A stretch of DNA of 64,000 nt from assembly GCA_001247695.2 (NCBI GenBank), contig LGRX02035185.1, positions 62,001 through 126,000 of the forward strand. Reading direction: 5' to 3'. The notes beneath the pieces were generated by a model, which was given only the letters and a program-made list of their open reading frames with translations, had not been told where the DNA came from and did no database searches. Made by a program: the position numbers and the translations under genes. How positions within the stretch are numbered: position 1 is the first letter of the stretch; each line of letters starts with the position of its first letter. Shown one piece after another: positions 21,126 to 32,452 of the stretch. This stretch comes from Cymbomonas tetramitiformis. Lineage: Eukaryota; Chlorophyta; Pyramimonadophyceae; Pyramimonadales; Pyramimonadaceae.

Positions 21126-24100
21126 ATGAGTCTTTGGAGTTTCTGCAGCAATGACAAATGCGCGGGCGTGTTGGACAGGTCTGGTGTGCTCTCAACACAG
21201 CTCAGAGTTTTCGGAGTGGACATGAACGCTCAAGTCGAGCAGTCTGAGGTGGAAGCTGTGAAGCGGGAGTTGCTAGTAGCAGCACAGGCTGCGTCGTCCG
21301 CTGCGCAAGGCGCTCCCTGCCACAAGTGTGGAGGAGTATTCCCAGAGACCTGGGACATGGGCCAATCTTTCCACTGCTACGACTGCAAGACAGCCTTGCC
21401 GGAGGGCCGTAAGCAGGCTGAGCTTCGGGCACTTCGCGCTGTCGTAGCCACTGACACCGCTGCAGAATGTAGTGACGAGGCGCGGCTGGTTGGTTGTGGA
21501 GTGCGTGTGGCGTGGCTCAAGCGGTTTGCTCGCGAAGTGTGCGGCCTGCGCACCTTCGAAGTCGTCAGCCGGCGGATCATGCCGTGCACACAGCTCACGC
21601 GCTGCCGCTACGTGGAGCTCTTAGAAACCGGCACTGAGGTTGGCGCGGCGACGGTGTTTGTGTCGCACACTTGGGGGGCCAAGTTTGAGGACATGGTGGC
21701 GGCGGTGGGGCATGCGCTGCCTGACTCTGCTTTCGTCTGGGTGGACATCTTCGCGGTCCGCCAGTGGCCAGGCAACGTCGCGGACCTCAACTTCCGCCCC
21801 GTCGTCCGTGACACCGAGGCCCTGCTGCTGTGCGCGACGCCCCTCGACTCCGTGGCGCAGCTGCGCGTGGAGGACGTCACCTACGGACGAACTGAGGTGC
21901 CCGCGGAAGCTCGCCGCGGGTGCGCTTTCTTCCGGCTGTGGTGCATCGTGGAGCTCACCGCAGCCCTGCTCGCCGCCAAGCCCGTGGTGATGCTCATCGG
22001 GCGGGCCGCAGTCACCTCCAACGGCGATGGCGGTTGTCTCGACTTCGATGCTCAACCCATGATGGGCGCGGCGTTGATCGAGATGGTGAACATAGAGAAG
22101 GCGGAATGCGCGGTGGAGGCAGACCGGTCGCGGGAGCTGGCCCTTGTTAAACAGGAACCCGGGTTCGATGCAGTGAACAAGCTTGCGAGGGGGGCGATCG
22201 GCGGCGCAATGTTCAGCATGCCACACCGGGAGGTGCTGCAAGCAGCGTGCGGATACATGGGGCCCTTGCAGCAGCAGCTGTGTGGCGGCAGCGATGACGA
22301 TGGGGAGGAACCCTGGTCATTAGTTCAGGTGGTGGACGCGCTCTGCAGCTCGGTGGCGGGGGGATTTCCCTCGGTGTTTGATCTTCTCATGGGCGGCGCC
22401 ACGCACCTGGCCGGGCCGCAGCTCACCACCACCACCACCACCGCTCCGACCGACGAAGAAGCTCCGCGGATGACGCATCACCCGCTCGACACGTGCGGCT
22501 CACTGGAGCGCACGCCTTTGCAATGCGCGGCGATGTACGGCCGCGCAGAGTGCGCGAGGCGGTTGCTCGCCCTTGGCGCCTCCGCTAACCTCGCATTGCG
22601 CGAGAACGGCGGCACTCCGCTGTACATGGCCGCCGTGAACGGTCACGTGGACGTAGCCAAGGAGCTGCTTGCAGTGGGAGCTGACCCCAACCTTGGCTTG
22701 CAAAACGGCGCAACACCTCTGTGGATTGCCGCAGAGAGGGGCCACTTGGAGATGGTGAAGCAGCTCGTGGAATTTGGGGCATCCTTGAACACCCCTCATC
22801 ATGGGGGCACGACGCCCCTCATCGAGGCTGCGCACTTGGGCCGTCTTGAGGTGGTGAAGGAGCTGGCGGACCTGGGGGCATCATTGGACCTCGTTGCTGA
22901 GAACGGTGCATCGGCGCTGTATATGGCAGCGCTCGCAGGGCATCATGCCGTGGTCAAGGAGCTAGCCGCCAGGGAGGCTGCTGTGAACTTCCAGGGCGTT
23001 GACACCATGAGATGGGCGCTCCCCAATGACGAAGCGGCTGCTGCTGCGCGCGCCCTCCAAGACGGGCAGGAAGGCGAAGAGGAGGCAGAACAAGTGGGTG
23101 GCGTTACCGTTCCTGCCTTTTGTCTTGGGGAGCTGACGTTCTCAGACAGTGGCAGCGATGAAGACGATCGAGGACCTACGGATAGTGACGAAGATGATGT
23201 GGGTGAAGATGATGAGATTGACAAAGATATTGATGCTGGGATTGAGCATCTGATTGGCGGAGCGGCTGGCAGCAATGCAGATGACGATAGCGAAGAAGAC
23301 CATCAAGATGACGGTGATGACGACGATGATGGTGACAACGACAATGATTATAACAACGACGATGATTATAACGACGACGACGACGATGACGATGCTAGCA
23401 TGGCTGGAGACGAACCTGAGGAGGACAGTGAAAGTCATCAAGCGAAGAAAAACTCCATATTGGAAATGTTGGAAATGAGTATCCGATCTGATGAGCAGCG
23501 CCGCGAGAATCTCGGGAAGAAGAAAAACCGGGATGTGCCGACAACAACCCCTGCTGACGTGGAGTGCCTGGCGGCCGCGCGTCTGGCCGCCGAGAAGGGA
23601 GATGCGCCGGCGATGCAGGAGTTGGTGTCCTTAGGCATGGCGGTGGACATGGCTGGGGATGATGGCAGAACACTGCTTCACCTGGCGGCAGCGGAAGGGC
23701 ACACAGACGTGGTGGGTGTGCTCCTGGGTGCGGGCGCGGGACTCGACGCGCGCGACAGGTGGAAGCAGACCCCGCTGCATCGCGCGGCCTGGAACGGGCA
23801 CCAGAAGGTGGCGGAGATGCTCTTGGCAAAGGGCGCGCGGGTGAATGTGAGCGACAATGACTGGAGCACGCCGCTGCACGCCGCGACCTTCACAGGCCAC
23901 GTGGAGATTGCGGAGGCGCTGATCTCACATGGCGCGAGCGTGAAAGGTCTGAAGAAGATCCGGATCATGGCAGGCGTCGATGGGACTAGGACGGAGCGCA
24001 TGACTCGGCTGGTGCGCAGGATGACGCGCGCATCAATGATGACGAGCCCCCTGTTTGTGGCGGCTGCCATGGGCCACTTGCACACCGTGAAGGAGCTGGT

Positions 24101-26375
24101 GCGAGCTGGTGCTGCAGTGGACGTTGAAAGGGGCAGGGATGGCGTCACCCCTCTTCACGCTGCTGCATTTTCGGGCCACGTCGAGGTGGTGCGCGAGCTG
24201 GTATGTGAGATGAAGAAAGCGGGCGTCGACGTGGCCAATGTGGCCGACAAGGATGGGTGGACCCCCCTTCGATTCGCAGCCAGAGGGGGCAATGTCGAGG
24301 TGCTGCGCGAGCTGCTGGTGCATGTGAGTAGCGGCGCAGTGGAGGTGGCCGGGAGGGATGGTGCAAGACCTCTGCATGAAGCCGCACGGGCGGGTCACGC
24401 AGGGGTGGTGCATGAGCTGGTGAAAGCCGGTGCCGACGTGGAGGCGACAGAGAAAAGGCACGGTCTGACCGCCTTGCTTTTGGCAGCGCAGAGTGGGAGG
24501 GCTGAGGTCGTCCGAGAGCTGGTGCAAGCCGGTGCTGAAGTGAAATGTGTGGGCAAGCAGGACGGTCTGACACCCCTCGAGTGCGCTGTCCAGGGCGGGC
24601 ATGCAGAGGCCGTTCACGAGCTGCTGGCACACCCCATGGTGGTTGATGAGGTGGCGCGCACGAAGAGCGGCCTCACCCACGCTCACATTGCGGCACGGGG
24701 AGGTCACGCAGCGGTGCTGCAGGAGCTCGCGCAAGCGGGCGCGGATGTGGATGCGCCCTCTGCCCCAGAGCTTCTCACACCGGCCCACATTGCGGCGAAG
24801 AGCGGCCACTTGGAGGCGGCGCTCACACTCGTGACAGCGGGCGCCGCTTTGGAGAAGACAGATCCCGACGGCCGCACTGTGCTTGCCTTAGCCTTGGCGA
24901 GCGGCCACGATGCGGTGAGTGCGGCGCTGCTTGAGGCCGGCGCGGAGGTGGGCAATGTCATCACAACTCACCTGTCAACCATCCACGTGGCAGCGGCAAA
25001 AGGCCTGCTTGCAACAGTGAAGAAGCTGCTTGCGATGCACCCCACGGCCGCCACTGTGGACTTGGACGCCGAGGATGCGGAGGGTTGCACGCCACTGGTG
25101 GCGGCGATCTCGACAGGCCACGATGAGGTTGCTGATGCGCTGCTGGAGGCGGGGGCGGATGTGAATGCCGGTACCGGGCAGAAGCCAATTCATGCCGCGG
25201 CAGTGAGGGGCTCCCTTGCGATGGGGCAGAAGCTGATGGCCACGGGCGCAGATCTAAACGCAACGGACATCGAGGGTCACACGGCACTTCAGTACCTCCT
25301 TCAACCAGAGCTCTCTAGCGGCTACACCTTCGTGGGGGGGCCCTCGGCGGGCCATGGGAAGACGCCCATCACAAGCCCGGTGATCAAAGGCAATCGCAGG
25401 AGCGCGCACACATTCATGATGAGCAAGCCGGTGAGCCGATGGGCTCTGCGGATCCTGAAGACCGACGGGGGCATCTCCTTAGGCGTGGCGCGCCAAGGCA
25501 TCAGTCTGGGTCGGGATCTGAAGGAAGCGGATGACCGGGAGCGGCATCCAGGCTTGTACTTCTGGTCATTCGAGGAACTCTACCATCACGGAACAGCGCA
25601 TGCGGGCGGCAAGCAGCTGGAGACGGTGGAGCTTGAGTCGTTCATGCAGGCTGAGGTGAAGAAGGGTGACACGGTGCAATTCCAGCTGCGGGGCACAGCG
25701 TTGGCAGTGGCGCTGAATGACGGCCCCTTCGAGACGGCCTTCACGGAGCTGCCCTCTGATGTGGTGCCGTTTGTGCTGCTCGCCGACGATGACAACGCTG
25801 TGGAGCTGGTGGCCAGCCATCGTGAACCGGCTTGGATGCAAGATGAGAACGGGAAGCGTATCCTGTTGTCGCTGCAGCAGGCCGCGCTTTTGGGGAGCTC
25901 TAAGAACAACCCCGGTGAGGGCATGCCATGTGCGGAGGTCGAGGGCACTGCGGGGGATGCCTTGTCATCTCTAGACGCCGGGGATACTGCGGGGGGCGCC
26001 GTGTCATACGTGAAGGCCGAGGGCGCTGCGGGGGGCGCCGTGTCATGCGCAGAGGCCGAGGGCGCTACGGGGGGCGCCGTGTCATGCGCAGAGGCCGAGG
26101 GCGCGGCGGGGGGCGCCGTGTCATGCGCAGAGGCCGAGGGCGCTACGGGGGGCGCCGTGTCATGCGCAGAGGCCGAGGGCGCTGCGGGGGGCGCCGTGTC
26201 ATGCGCAGAGGCCGAGGGCGCTGCGGGGGGCGCCCTGTCATGTGCGGAGGTGGGACCGCGTGCAACAACGAAGGAGGCACATGCGATAGCATCCGCAACG
26301 CCGTCAGATGCCAGCGCGGACCTCAGCTCGTGGCGGTGGTGCGGCTGCTGCTGGAGCACGGTGCAGCCGCGGTGA
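21126..26375 (+). CDS. Giant ankyrin-repeat protein with SHTW (TIR/HET-like) and SPRY-like domains
   Basis: About 1,749 aa in one frame. The start is the ATG at 21126, just after an acceptor-like cttggcag. Near residues 60-95 is a CxxC zinc-ribbon-like segment (CHKCGGVF, CYDCKTA). At about 180-300 lies a VFVSHTWG to FVWVDIFAVRQW domain, an algal and protist domain resembling TIR/HET folds. Ankyrin repeats run from about 465 to 625. A linker rich in Asp and Glu covers 23130-23440. More ankyrin repeats lie between 23570 and 25290. A SPRY-like region is at 25400-25860 (GLYFWSFEELY, VQFQLRG). Seven or so copies of a 13-residue repeat end the protein. No transmembrane segment was seen. It is probably a scaffold or sensor; ligand and pathway are unknown. 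Confidence 0.85.
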   Translation: MSLWSFCSNDKCAGVLDRSGVLSTQLRVFGVDMNAQVEQSEVEAVKRELLVAAQAASSAAQGAPCHKCGGVFPETWDMGQSFHCYDCKTALPEGRKQAELRALRAVVATDTAAECSDEARLVGCGVRVAWLKRFAREVCGLRTFEVVSRRIMPCTQLTRCRYVELLETGTEVGAATVFVSHTWGAKFEDMVAAVGHALPDSAFVWVDIFAVRQWPGNVADLNFRPVVRDTEALLLCATPLDSVAQLRVEDVTYGRTEVPAEARRGCAFFRLWCIVELTAALLAAKPVVMLIGRAAVTSNGDGGCLDFDAQPMMGAALIEMVNIEKAECAVEADRSRELALVKQEPGFDAVNKLARGAIGGAMFSMPHREVLQAACGYMGPLQQQLCGGSDDDGEEPWSLVQVVDALCSSVAGGFPSVFDLLMGGATHLAGPQLTTTTTTAPTDEEAPRMTHHPLDTCGSLERTPLQCAAMYGRAECARRLLALGASANLALRENGGTPLYMAAVNGHVDVAKELLAVGADPNLGLQNGATPLWIAAERGHLEMVKQLVEFGASLNTPHHGGTTPLIEAAHLGRLEVVKELADLGASLDLVAENGASALYMAALAGHHAVVKELAAREAAVNFQGVDTMRWALPNDEAAAAARALQDGQEGEEEAEQVGGVTVPAFCLGELTFSDSGSDEDDRGPTDSDEDDVGEDDEIDKDIDAGIEHLIGGAAGSNADDDSEEDHQDDGDDDDDGDNDNDYNNDDDYNDDDDDDDASMAGDEPEEDSESHQAKKNSILEMLEMSIRSDEQRRENLGKKKNRDVPTTTPADVECLAAARLAAEKGDAPAMQELVSLGMAVDMAGDDGRTLLHLAAAEGHTDVVGVLLGAGAGLDARDRWKQTPLHRAAWNGHQKVAEMLLAKGARVNVSDNDWSTPLHAATFTGHVEIAEALISHGASVKGLKKIRIMAGVDGTRTERMTRLVRRMTRASMMTSPLFVAAAMGHLHTVKELVRAGAAVDVERGRDGVTPLHAAAFSGHVEVVRELVCEMKKAGVDVANVADKDGWTPLRFAARGGNVEVLRELLVHVSSGAVEVAGRDGARPLHEAARAGHAGVVHELVKAGADVEATEKRHGLTALLLAAQSGRAEVVRELVQAGAEVKCVGKQDGLTPLECAVQGGHAEAVHELLAHPMVVDEVARTKSGLTHAHIAARGGHAAVLQELAQAGADVDAPSAPELLTPAHIAAKSGHLEAALTLVTAGAALEKTDPDGRTVLALALASGHDAVSAALLEAGAEVGNVITTHLSTIHVAAAKGLLATVKKLLAMHPTAATVDLDAEDAEGCTPLVAAISTGHDEVADALLEAGADVNAGTGQKPIHAAAVRGSLAMGQKLMATGADLNATDIEGHTALQYLLQPELSSGYTFVGGPSAGHGKTPITSPVIKGNRRSAHTFMMSKPVSRWALRILKTDGGISLGVARQGISLGRDLKEADDRERHPGLYFWSFEELYHHGTAHAGGKQLETVELESFMQAEVKKGDTVQFQLRGTALAVALNDGPFETAFTELPSDVVPFVLLADDDNAVELVASHREPAWMQDENGKRILLSLQQAALLGSSKNNPGEGMPCAEVEGTAGDALSSLDAGDTAGGAVSYVKAEGAAGGAVSCAEAEGATGGAVSCAEAEGAAGGAVSCAEAEGATGGAVSCAEAEGAAGGAVSCAEAEGAAGGALSCAEVGPRATTKEAHAIASATPSDASADLSSWRWCGCCWSTVQPR
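23130..23440 (+). repeat. Asp/Glu-coding GAT/GAC-rich low-complexity tract
   Basis: Irregular gatgatgacgacgat-type repeats inside the ankyrin gene code for a strongly acidic linker between the two ankyrin blocks. Confidence 0.85.
25985..26250 (+). repeat. In-frame 39-bp minisatellite (13-aa repeat)
   Basis: Seven or so copies of a 39-bp unit code for AEGAAGGAVSCAE-type repeats at the end of the ankyrin protein. The unit length keeps the frame. Confidence 0.93.
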
Positions 26376-28699
26376 GGCGGGCGCAAAAGTAGGCCGAAGG
26401 TCACGCCCATGTCTTGTGGAACCGTGCGATTGCCTGGTGCGGGCGGAACTGGTACTTGTTCCCTTGTCAGAGGCCGAGCACTTCGCTTTTGTGGTGTTGG
26501 ATGCCGAAGGTGTTTAGTTGGTGGACACCCCCCTGCACCCTGACCGGGCTCGCCGTCGGCGCATGGCGGACTTTGTGGTGGTGGGGGCGGTCTTCTTCGC
26601 GGTGGGCAGCAGCCTCGGGCAAGCCGAGATGGGGGCGCGTGCAGGTCTCGGCACTCTCCAGGGGCTCCAGGGGCTGATGGCAGAAGAGAAGAGCGGAAGG
26701 GAATGCGCATAGGGGCACTGCGCCGATGGCGGGGCACTGGCGGGGAGACGTTGAAACACAAACGCGGGCGAATGAGGCAGGCTTCGTGCATGCTTGCTGG
26801 GTAATGATCCTTGGGCACATGGAATGGAAAGGCTCGGGATCTGGAAGGGGCGGGTGGCTAAGGTGATGAAGGGGAGGTGCCGGGGCTTCCGGCATCGAAT
26901 TGCATTGCGCATCATCGACAGGGTTCACCCGCTACTCCGGCCGGGAGACGCGCCGCCCGTTATTCCAGGTGCGGCTGGCAACCCGCAACTGCCCGCGAGT
27001 AATGGGAGGAGCGCAGTGCTGAGGATGAGCGACTCCGGGCCTCCCAGCTGCTCGGAGGGCTCACCCATGCAAGCGCCATCTCAGGGACTTTTTGAGGCAT
27101 TTTGCGCACGTGAATGCATAGACGCGTGTCCCTACAAAATGGCAAGTCCGATACACGGTGCACAAAACATGTGTGCACAACGCGTGCTACTGATCGCGTG
27201 GCACCCGTAGTAGAATATCAGAACATTATGCTACGATAGCGTGGTACATGCATACAGCTACTTCTATAGGTTTCTGGGCTCCCGTTTCGAGCGATCGATC
27301 TGCAGCATTCCGTCGATGGATATTTCTCGGTCAACAGTCATCGTTTCCCACGAGATCGCGGGAGGCATCACCCGGCCTTCGAAACCCCGCATGGTGACCC
27401 GACGAGCATCGGACAGTACACTTGTAACAATACTCCGGAATCCTGGCACATATATAGTTATAATTACACAGTGGTCGACGGAACATGTGTATATTGCGTA
27501 AGAAAGAGCATTGTATATGCATAAACAACTAGGTCGTGGCTGGCATGGATATTTGCTGTTTTAATTATATGCTGTGATGGGCGAACGACTTATCGTAACA
27601 ATGCCGCTAATGCGATCTTCGCGCTTTTATTATGCAACCGAACCAGCCGATTCCGTAAAATCAGGAAGTAGTGTCGTCACAATTGGCTGTGCTGCACACA
27701 ATATCTTCTCCATAGCGGCATTTTGCAAATATTTGCAGGCTTTACATGCATGATAAGCTACATAAAATAGTAACATGCAACGTAGTGAAAACCTCGATTC
27801 ATTGTCTATCTCTTGATTGGTTATAATGTTTTGCGAGCAGAGCGCAATCATGCTTGCATCAATATCGTGCATGCATCGCTGCCACCGAACGCCACGCGTG
27901 GAAATTTTGAAATGAGATCTACGCGATGCGCTCTTCGTATATACCTTACATAATCGGTTGTCAACCGCTCGGTCCTTGCATTCTCAATGAGCTGCAGTGG
28001 TGTTATCTACCACTAGGAATTGTAGTGATTATCGCTCTGGTGCTGTCCAAGTTGGGATTTGCCCATCTCTATATCGGAATACTAGGCGTCTTTTAGAACA
28101 TAATCAGCACGCATACGGGCAATATCAACCGGTATAATATGTCCCTTACAGAGGTCACGGGTTAGCAAAACGGGCAATGTCATCTATATAATTTTGCGGT
28201 CCTAGATTAGCTGAAGTTCTGCGCTGTTTTTTGCGGTTTGATACCTTGTCTTTTTTCGTAGACAGGAAACAAAAATTCCCGGCGTTGAGAAATCCGCTCT
28301 CAGCGTGCAGACTGAGAGTCACCTACCGTCGACTTTGCTTCGTATGCTCCAGCCTGTTATATGATGCGCGTGCTGATTTTTGTTTTGATATGAGGAGGTA
28401 CTTTAGGGGCTGCTATATGAGTGTTGGGGCTTACCCTGCTCAGCTTGGGTTTAATTCCCAACAGTCCCGGGGGCGGGGAGGGGGAATGAAGTGCAGTCGA
28501 GTGCCACAGGCCAGGGACAAAGCTTGCCGAAAGAGGCAAGTGCTGCCGATTTATAATGACCCATATGCGAGGGATGCGTCTGTCCTGTTCACTGCACGTT
28601 TGGTGTGGAAACCGGCGAGAACCGGGTGCCTGACTGTACGTTGCAGATGTAGCACGCAGTCAGGGACCGCTGCACTCGGAACGGGGTGCGCACCTAATG
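26376..28699. other. Intergenic: GC-rich ankyrin 3' flank, then AT-rich DNA
   Basis: 26376-27200 has high GC with short open frames on both strands but no family features; it is probably untranslated or decayed. 27200-28699 is AT-rich and I see no gene in it. The frame at 28231-28719 runs into an LTR and has no recognisable motif. Confidence 0.4.
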
Positions 28700-29190
28700 T
28701 GCTAGATTTGGCACCGTGACCCTGAACTGTGCCGTCACCTGCCTCATCCGAGAGTAGTCTGGGTGACCGTCACCCGTAGGCCGAAACCTACAACCTGAGT
28801 TATATATCGGGGGTATTATCATCTTTGTGATCTTATTAGTTCCGCGTTTCAATATCCGAGACCCTGTATTTAGGGTTCAGCACATAGTTATATATAACAG
28901 TTATATCTAGCAGGTTTGGTCTCACGCACGCCTAATTGACACTGCGACTTCCAGTGTGATTGGCTCGAAACGCCGACGCTTGGGATGGAGTGAGCGGTCC
29001 GCTGCGGGAGCGCCCGTGGCTCGTGGGCGGTATGGCCTAGGTGGACTGGTTGATTGAGCACGCGCGCGGGCTACCTGGGTTTGGACATTTTAAGATTCGG
29101 TTTTAAGTTGGCAGGATTTTGTTGATTTCTGGTCGCCTTGGCACACCGTCTTCAGCTTGCGCGGAGCCATTAACGCTTAAAAGGTGATAT
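28700..29190 (+). repeat. Diverged LTR and leader of an older related element
   Basis: 28700-28912 is 213 bp long, begins TGCTAG, ends CA, and aligns by eye end to end with the 213-bp LTR of the neighbouring element. The following leader (gtttggtctcac to about 29190) also matches that element's leader at 29601-29860, including the shared gggatggagtga block. No internal region follows, so it is a truncated relic. Confidence 0.8.
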
Positions 29191-29387
29191 GGGAAATACA
29201 TTGTGAATATCAGCTATTGTACACGTAGTTAAGTTTCGGCACATTGTGAAAGCATTAGGCACCCCGGCGAGGCGTACATTGTATCCCCATCGCGAGTGTC
29301 CACATATACGAACCTATATTTCTTCTGCGAAAATGTCCCCAAACACTCAAATACCACCGATTTTCCGCACCGAAAATAAGGAATTTT

Positions 29388-29600
29388 TGCTGGATTTGAC
29401 ACTGTGACACCCGAAACTGTCACTTGTCACTTCCTATAGTAGGCTGGGTGACCGTCACCAGTAGACGGGAAACACCCGTTAGGTATTTATGTATGCCTCT
29501 CTTTTATCAATCCGACTTTACCGTTCTGATTCCGTAACCCTTAACTCAGGGTTTATCTCTCCAGTTAGATATATATTACCGCCGAACTATATATCTACCG
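29388..29600 (+). repeat. 5' LTR, 213 bp
   Basis: Same length and about 97.7% identical to the 3' LTR. The downstream tggccccac is a possible primer-binding site; no matching tRNA was identified. Confidence 0.92.
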
Positions 29601-29983
29601 GGTTTGGCCCCACTTGCGCTTTATTTAGCCACTGCGAGATTGCCACTATGAGTGGCTAAGCTCGGACGCCTGGGATGGAGTGAGGCGCTCCGCGCGTGAG
29701 AGCGCCGGCAGTCACGGGTATGGCCTGAATTTTATGGGTTGATTTACGGCACGCCGCACCGGTTGGAGAGCAATTTTCTTACGGGATTTAACGTTGGACT
29801 GGTTTACGTTTTCTGGTTGGATCCCACACCGTTGCGTATTGGCCGCCTATTCCACACGACTTCCCGGAATTATTTGATCTCTCACGGCTGCTGTATCGAC
29901 GACCCGCGCGTTTCTTGGCCGCCCACGACTGCCGCATCTCTCACGTTTCTTTGCCTCACTCCGCCCCTTCAGTCCTTCTCGTC

Positions 29984-30877
29984 ATGGTTGCTTCCACTCG
30001 AGCCACCGCTAGCATGGCGAATCGCCGACGCGCATTATCCACGATTTTTGATTCAGCGGCTGCGAGACACGCGAACACTCCAGCCACACCGCCGGCAGCA
30101 CAGCCGGCTGCCAATTCAGCAGGGGCTACGTTCCTGGCCTCGGTGCGTACCCTTCAGAGGGAGCACTTCGACATGAAGGTGTCCAAGACCGTTCGTCAAA
30201 AGTTGTTCGAGGACAAGAACGGGCGGTTTTCCGGAACTGAGTGCCACGCCTCCGCACTCTTCGCCAGGATGGTCTCTGCGCTGCAGGCGGCATTTGTCAC
30301 GGAGGACATTGGCTTTGCGCCCCTTTTCCTGCTGGACGATGCTACCCTGCCCGTCCGCGTGGAGGCGAACGGTTTGTTGTTCTCCGCGCTCGAGCTGTTG
30401 GTTGACCCCTCGTCACCCGCAGCGGACTGGATGGACTCCTCACACTCCAGCTTCCCGAGCGACGGTAAGCGAGTGCTGCTCGAGTTTGCCCGACGCATGA
30501 TCCCGGCGGGTGACCCCTTTCAGGGTCAAGCGGACATGTTGGACATCCGCATCTCTGCGGGCGTGGACCCGCATGACAAGATCGGGGACTTCAACGCCGC
30601 TCTGAAGGCTGCGAGGACGCGAGTCACACTCCTGGACGAGGACGTGAAGGCATTGTTCATCCAGGCTCTCGACACCGCCTTCTACCAACCGGTGGTGTCC
30701 CGGCTGCTTCTCCACGATCAACGAGCCGCTCACGACCTCCTCACGATTCAACAATGGGTGCGTGAATGCTACTCCGCGCACGTGCGGGCGGGCACCGCCA
30801 CGGCGTCCGCACACCGCTATTCTCACGGCACGCATTTCATGGAGGGGGCCACCGATGACTCCGGCGGGACCCGGTGA
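29984..30877 (+). CDS. Gag, N-terminal part
   Basis: The ATG at 29984 is the first in this frame after the leader. The protein is Ala-rich and basic at the start, then has a helical capsid-like region (EHFDMKVSKTVRQKLFEDK, and LLHDQRAAHDLLTIQQWV). The frame stops at 30877 but overlaps the next Gag frame by 116 bp, so Gag is either shifted by an indel or expressed by frameshifting. Confidence 0.7.
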   Translation: MVASTRATASMANRRRALSTIFDSAAARHANTPATPPAAQPAANSAGATFLASVRTLQREHFDMKVSKTVRQKLFEDKNGRFSGTECHASALFARMVSALQAAFVTEDIGFAPLFLLDDATLPVRVEANGLLFSALELLVDPSSPAADWMDSSHSSFPSDGKRVLLEFARRMIPAGDPFQGQADMLDIRISAGVDPHDKIGDFNAALKAARTRVTLLDEDVKALFIQALDTAFYQPVVSRLLLHDQRAAHDLLTIQQWVRECYSAHVRAGTATASAHRYSHGTHFMEGATDDSGGTR

Positions 30878-31758
30878 GCTCGAGGACTTGAGGACGATGG
30901 TCCTCGACTTGAAGCGGCAATTGGCCGCACTTGTCGCATCCGACCGGTCCGAACCGTCCACACGCGGGTACACTCCCCGCGCGGACAAGCCGGACCGCCG
31001 CATCAAGACCCGATTCGCGGCCACGCCCCTCCCCAAGGGGGGCAATTGGCCTCAATCCGTCTCCAAGAAGGTCGCCTTTCACCGCGACACCGGTGCAACC
31101 GTGCCGTATTGTCGAAATCAGGTGTGCGCGAAGGGAAAGGCGCGGCATTGGCATCGGGACTGTCCGAACAGGGACCGGACCGGACTCTCGGCCTACGCTT
31201 TCGCTGAGGAGGCCGAGAACTCGGTGTTGGCCGCGAGGTTTCAACATGTCATCGACCACGACGACGCCGAAGAGTTTGACGCCCTTTGCATGCTCGCGGG
31301 CGGGAAGCCGGACATCTTCGCCGACCTCTCCGCGTGCTCGTTCTGCGAGGAGGACGGTGAGGCCCTCGTGTCCGCCGTCACTGAGTTCTCGGAGTTGGCA
31401 CGCACGGCTGGGGCATCGACTTTCAGCGTCAACACCTTCACCGCCGACATGCCGGTGGTGTCGGAGCCGGTCAAGCACTCCCCACCCGCGTCGGTTGAGT
31501 CCGACGAGGAATGGACCGGTCCGCCTAACCCCTTCTGCCCTCCCGTCACCCGCACGTTTGCCGACTTCATCGAGAGCACGGGGGTTGCGTTGGGGGCGCC
31601 CGACGAGCCGCCCGTAAGCATGAACTTGCTCTCCGCGGTCGGGGCACCGGAGGGCGTGATGGGCTACGAGCCCGCAACCTACATCACGAGCGACGACGAC
31701 GACGAGGATGCATCGGTTGCGCTGCCGCAGCCGCGGTACGGCTGTGGGACACAATGCA
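30762..31758 (+). CDS. Gag, C-terminal part with zinc-knuckle-like motif
   Basis: This frame follows on from the first Gag frame. It has a short coiled coil (LEDLRTMVLDLKRQLAALV), a basic region, and a Cys-His cluster YCRNQVCAKGKARHWHRDC (near 31105-31165) that resembles a nucleocapsid zinc knuckle. An acidic C-terminal half follows. The frame is cut at 31758 by the nested insertion. It resumes in phase at 34703. Confidence 0.7.
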
Positions 31759-32452
31759 TTTTTTTTCGGAAAATCGGACCGAGTAACTCTCACGAGACTT
31801 TAAATATGCTATTAACGATGAAGTAAAGTTGTTCTAAAGTAATTCGATAGTGGAGAATCCGATAGTGACCTTCATTTTTTGTAACTCCCTATATTTAGGT
31901 CGTTACACGTATGATTAGGTAGGGGGGTATGCATATGCTACATTGTCATTTTTAGCTATGGGCACTACTGTACATGATGTCAAGGCATGTAAAATGCATG
32001 AAATATGCATATTAGTGATATGCATGCATATATATGTTAATGATAAAGATGAATGTGCCATTGGAATTCATTTGTCATACATTGGTACCAATATATAGTT
32101 ACACTATAGGAACAGGGCAACAGGCGCGTGTCGCACTGCCAAGTGTGGAATGACTGCCCCAAAAACTTGGGGATCATGAATAGCACTCAAATTTCAGTTT
32201 ATGTGGTATTGAAATGTGCATGCATATCGATACTCGAATGTTGTAAGTCCTCACACCGACGGACGGACTATCAAGATATAGGGATATGGCATAGGGTTTT
32301 TAGGGTTTGGGGTTGTTCAGAGTGCATTTGGCTGCTCCCATAAGACAGTGAGTGCTAGACCTGCTATATATGGGCAACCTTACAGCTGTAACTTCCTTTC
32401 TCGTCACAAAAACAATAGAATACGGGGAAACCCTGCACGACAATCCACTCAT

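Noticed and set aside
28231..28719. 162-codon ORF upstream of the old LTR
   Set aside because: It has no recognisable domain and ends inside the LTR, so it is more likely chance.
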